Source of the DNA: SVQP01 sp045658965 | Lineage (GTDB): Bacteria > Bacillota > Clostridia > Oscillospirales > CAG-272 | Reading direction: 5' to 3' | Length of the DNA: 13,376 nucleotides | NCBI GenBank assembly: GCA_045658965.1 | Contig: JAZOVZ010000092.1 | Span: 1 to 13,376 of the forward strand | Shown: one piece after another, positions 13,309 to 13,376 of the stretch | How positions within the stretch are numbered: the stretch's first letter is position 1 | Layout of the letters: each line of letters begins with the position of its first letter | Notes under the pieces: generated by a model | Told to the model about the DNA's origin: nothing | What the model saw: only the letters and a program-made list of their open reading frames with translations | The model's database searches: none | Position numbers and translations under genes: made by a program

Positions 13309-13376
13309 ATGGAAAAAATAGACTATTTATTTGATGCTGCTGTATTTTACCGAGACCATTTGTTGAACAAACGGTT
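13309..13376 (+). CDS. Partial gene, 5' end only, possibly a PBECR4-type protein
   Basis: ATG at 13309 after a weak ribosome site (TTGGAAG, 13298-13304) opens a frame that runs to the end of the window: 22 full codons, beginning MEKIDYLFDAAVFYRDHLLNKR. The family cannot be fixed from this much. The pattern of an amphipathic helix followed by a Tyr and a LLNK(R/K)F turn resembles the start of PBECR4-domain proteins of phage and toxin systems, a low-confidence guess. Its start is only 14 nt after the RNA terminator and no separate promoter is visible, so its expression may depend on readthrough. Confidence 0.45.
   Translation, partial: MEKIDYLFDAAVFYRDHLLNKR

Overview
This window looks like chromosomal DNA of an uncultured anaerobic gut-type Firmicute, probably of class Clostridia. 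That is an inference from consensus sigma-A promoters (TTGACA-17-TATAAT), strong AAGGAG ribosome sites, short U-tract terminators, a MerR regulator with a Firmicute-style C-terminus, and the mix of glycan-degrading enzymes. No rRNA or tRNA gene was seen, so a finer placement is not supported.

Layout. Bases 1-450 are non-coding, GC-rich and full of inverted repeats. A consensus promoter (452-480) then drives a small nucleotidyltransferase (505-1170). It is followed by a lipoprotein built of Rhs/YD-type repeats (1247-2272). A hairpin overlapping a new promoter (2290-2338) leads into a long, highly structured 5' leader and a two-gene operon: a Gfo/Idh/MocA oxidoreductase (2521-3474) and a large lipoprotein with the hallmarks of glycoside hydrolase family 123 (3481-5457). 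A symmetric terminator (5465-5497) separates this operon from a convergent small XRE repressor gene (5489-5698, minus strand). The repressor is divergent from a five-helix membrane protein gene (5793-6281). The promoter between them carries two near-perfect palindromes, so a self-contained repressor/membrane-protein module is likely. Bases 6330-6859 have no gene but hold a roughly 424 bp element with nested inverted repeats and a possible 4 bp target duplication.

The second half holds three enzymes without signal peptides: a SASA-type carbohydrate esterase (6916-7752), a DmpA-like P1 self-processing peptidase (7864-8898) and a GH2 beta-mannosidase (8895-11297). The last two overlap by ATGA and form an operon. 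Together with the GH123-like lipoprotein and the oxidoreductase they suggest glycan or glycopeptide use: surface hydrolysis first, then deacetylation and removal of beta-mannose in the cytoplasm. The actual substrate is not shown by the sequence.

From about 11,330 on the DNA is visibly more AT-rich. It encodes a long MerR-family regulator (11468-13018) with a GyrI-like sensor and a duplicated C-terminal domain, behind a promoter with the 19 bp spacer typical of MerR control. Last comes a strong promoter followed by about 190 nt of non-coding, highly structured sequence ending in an intrinsic terminator (13105-13294). It resembles the raiA-motif RNA. It sits 14 nt upstream of a gene cut off by the window end. 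The two most interesting objects are this RNA and the structured leader at 2345-2520.
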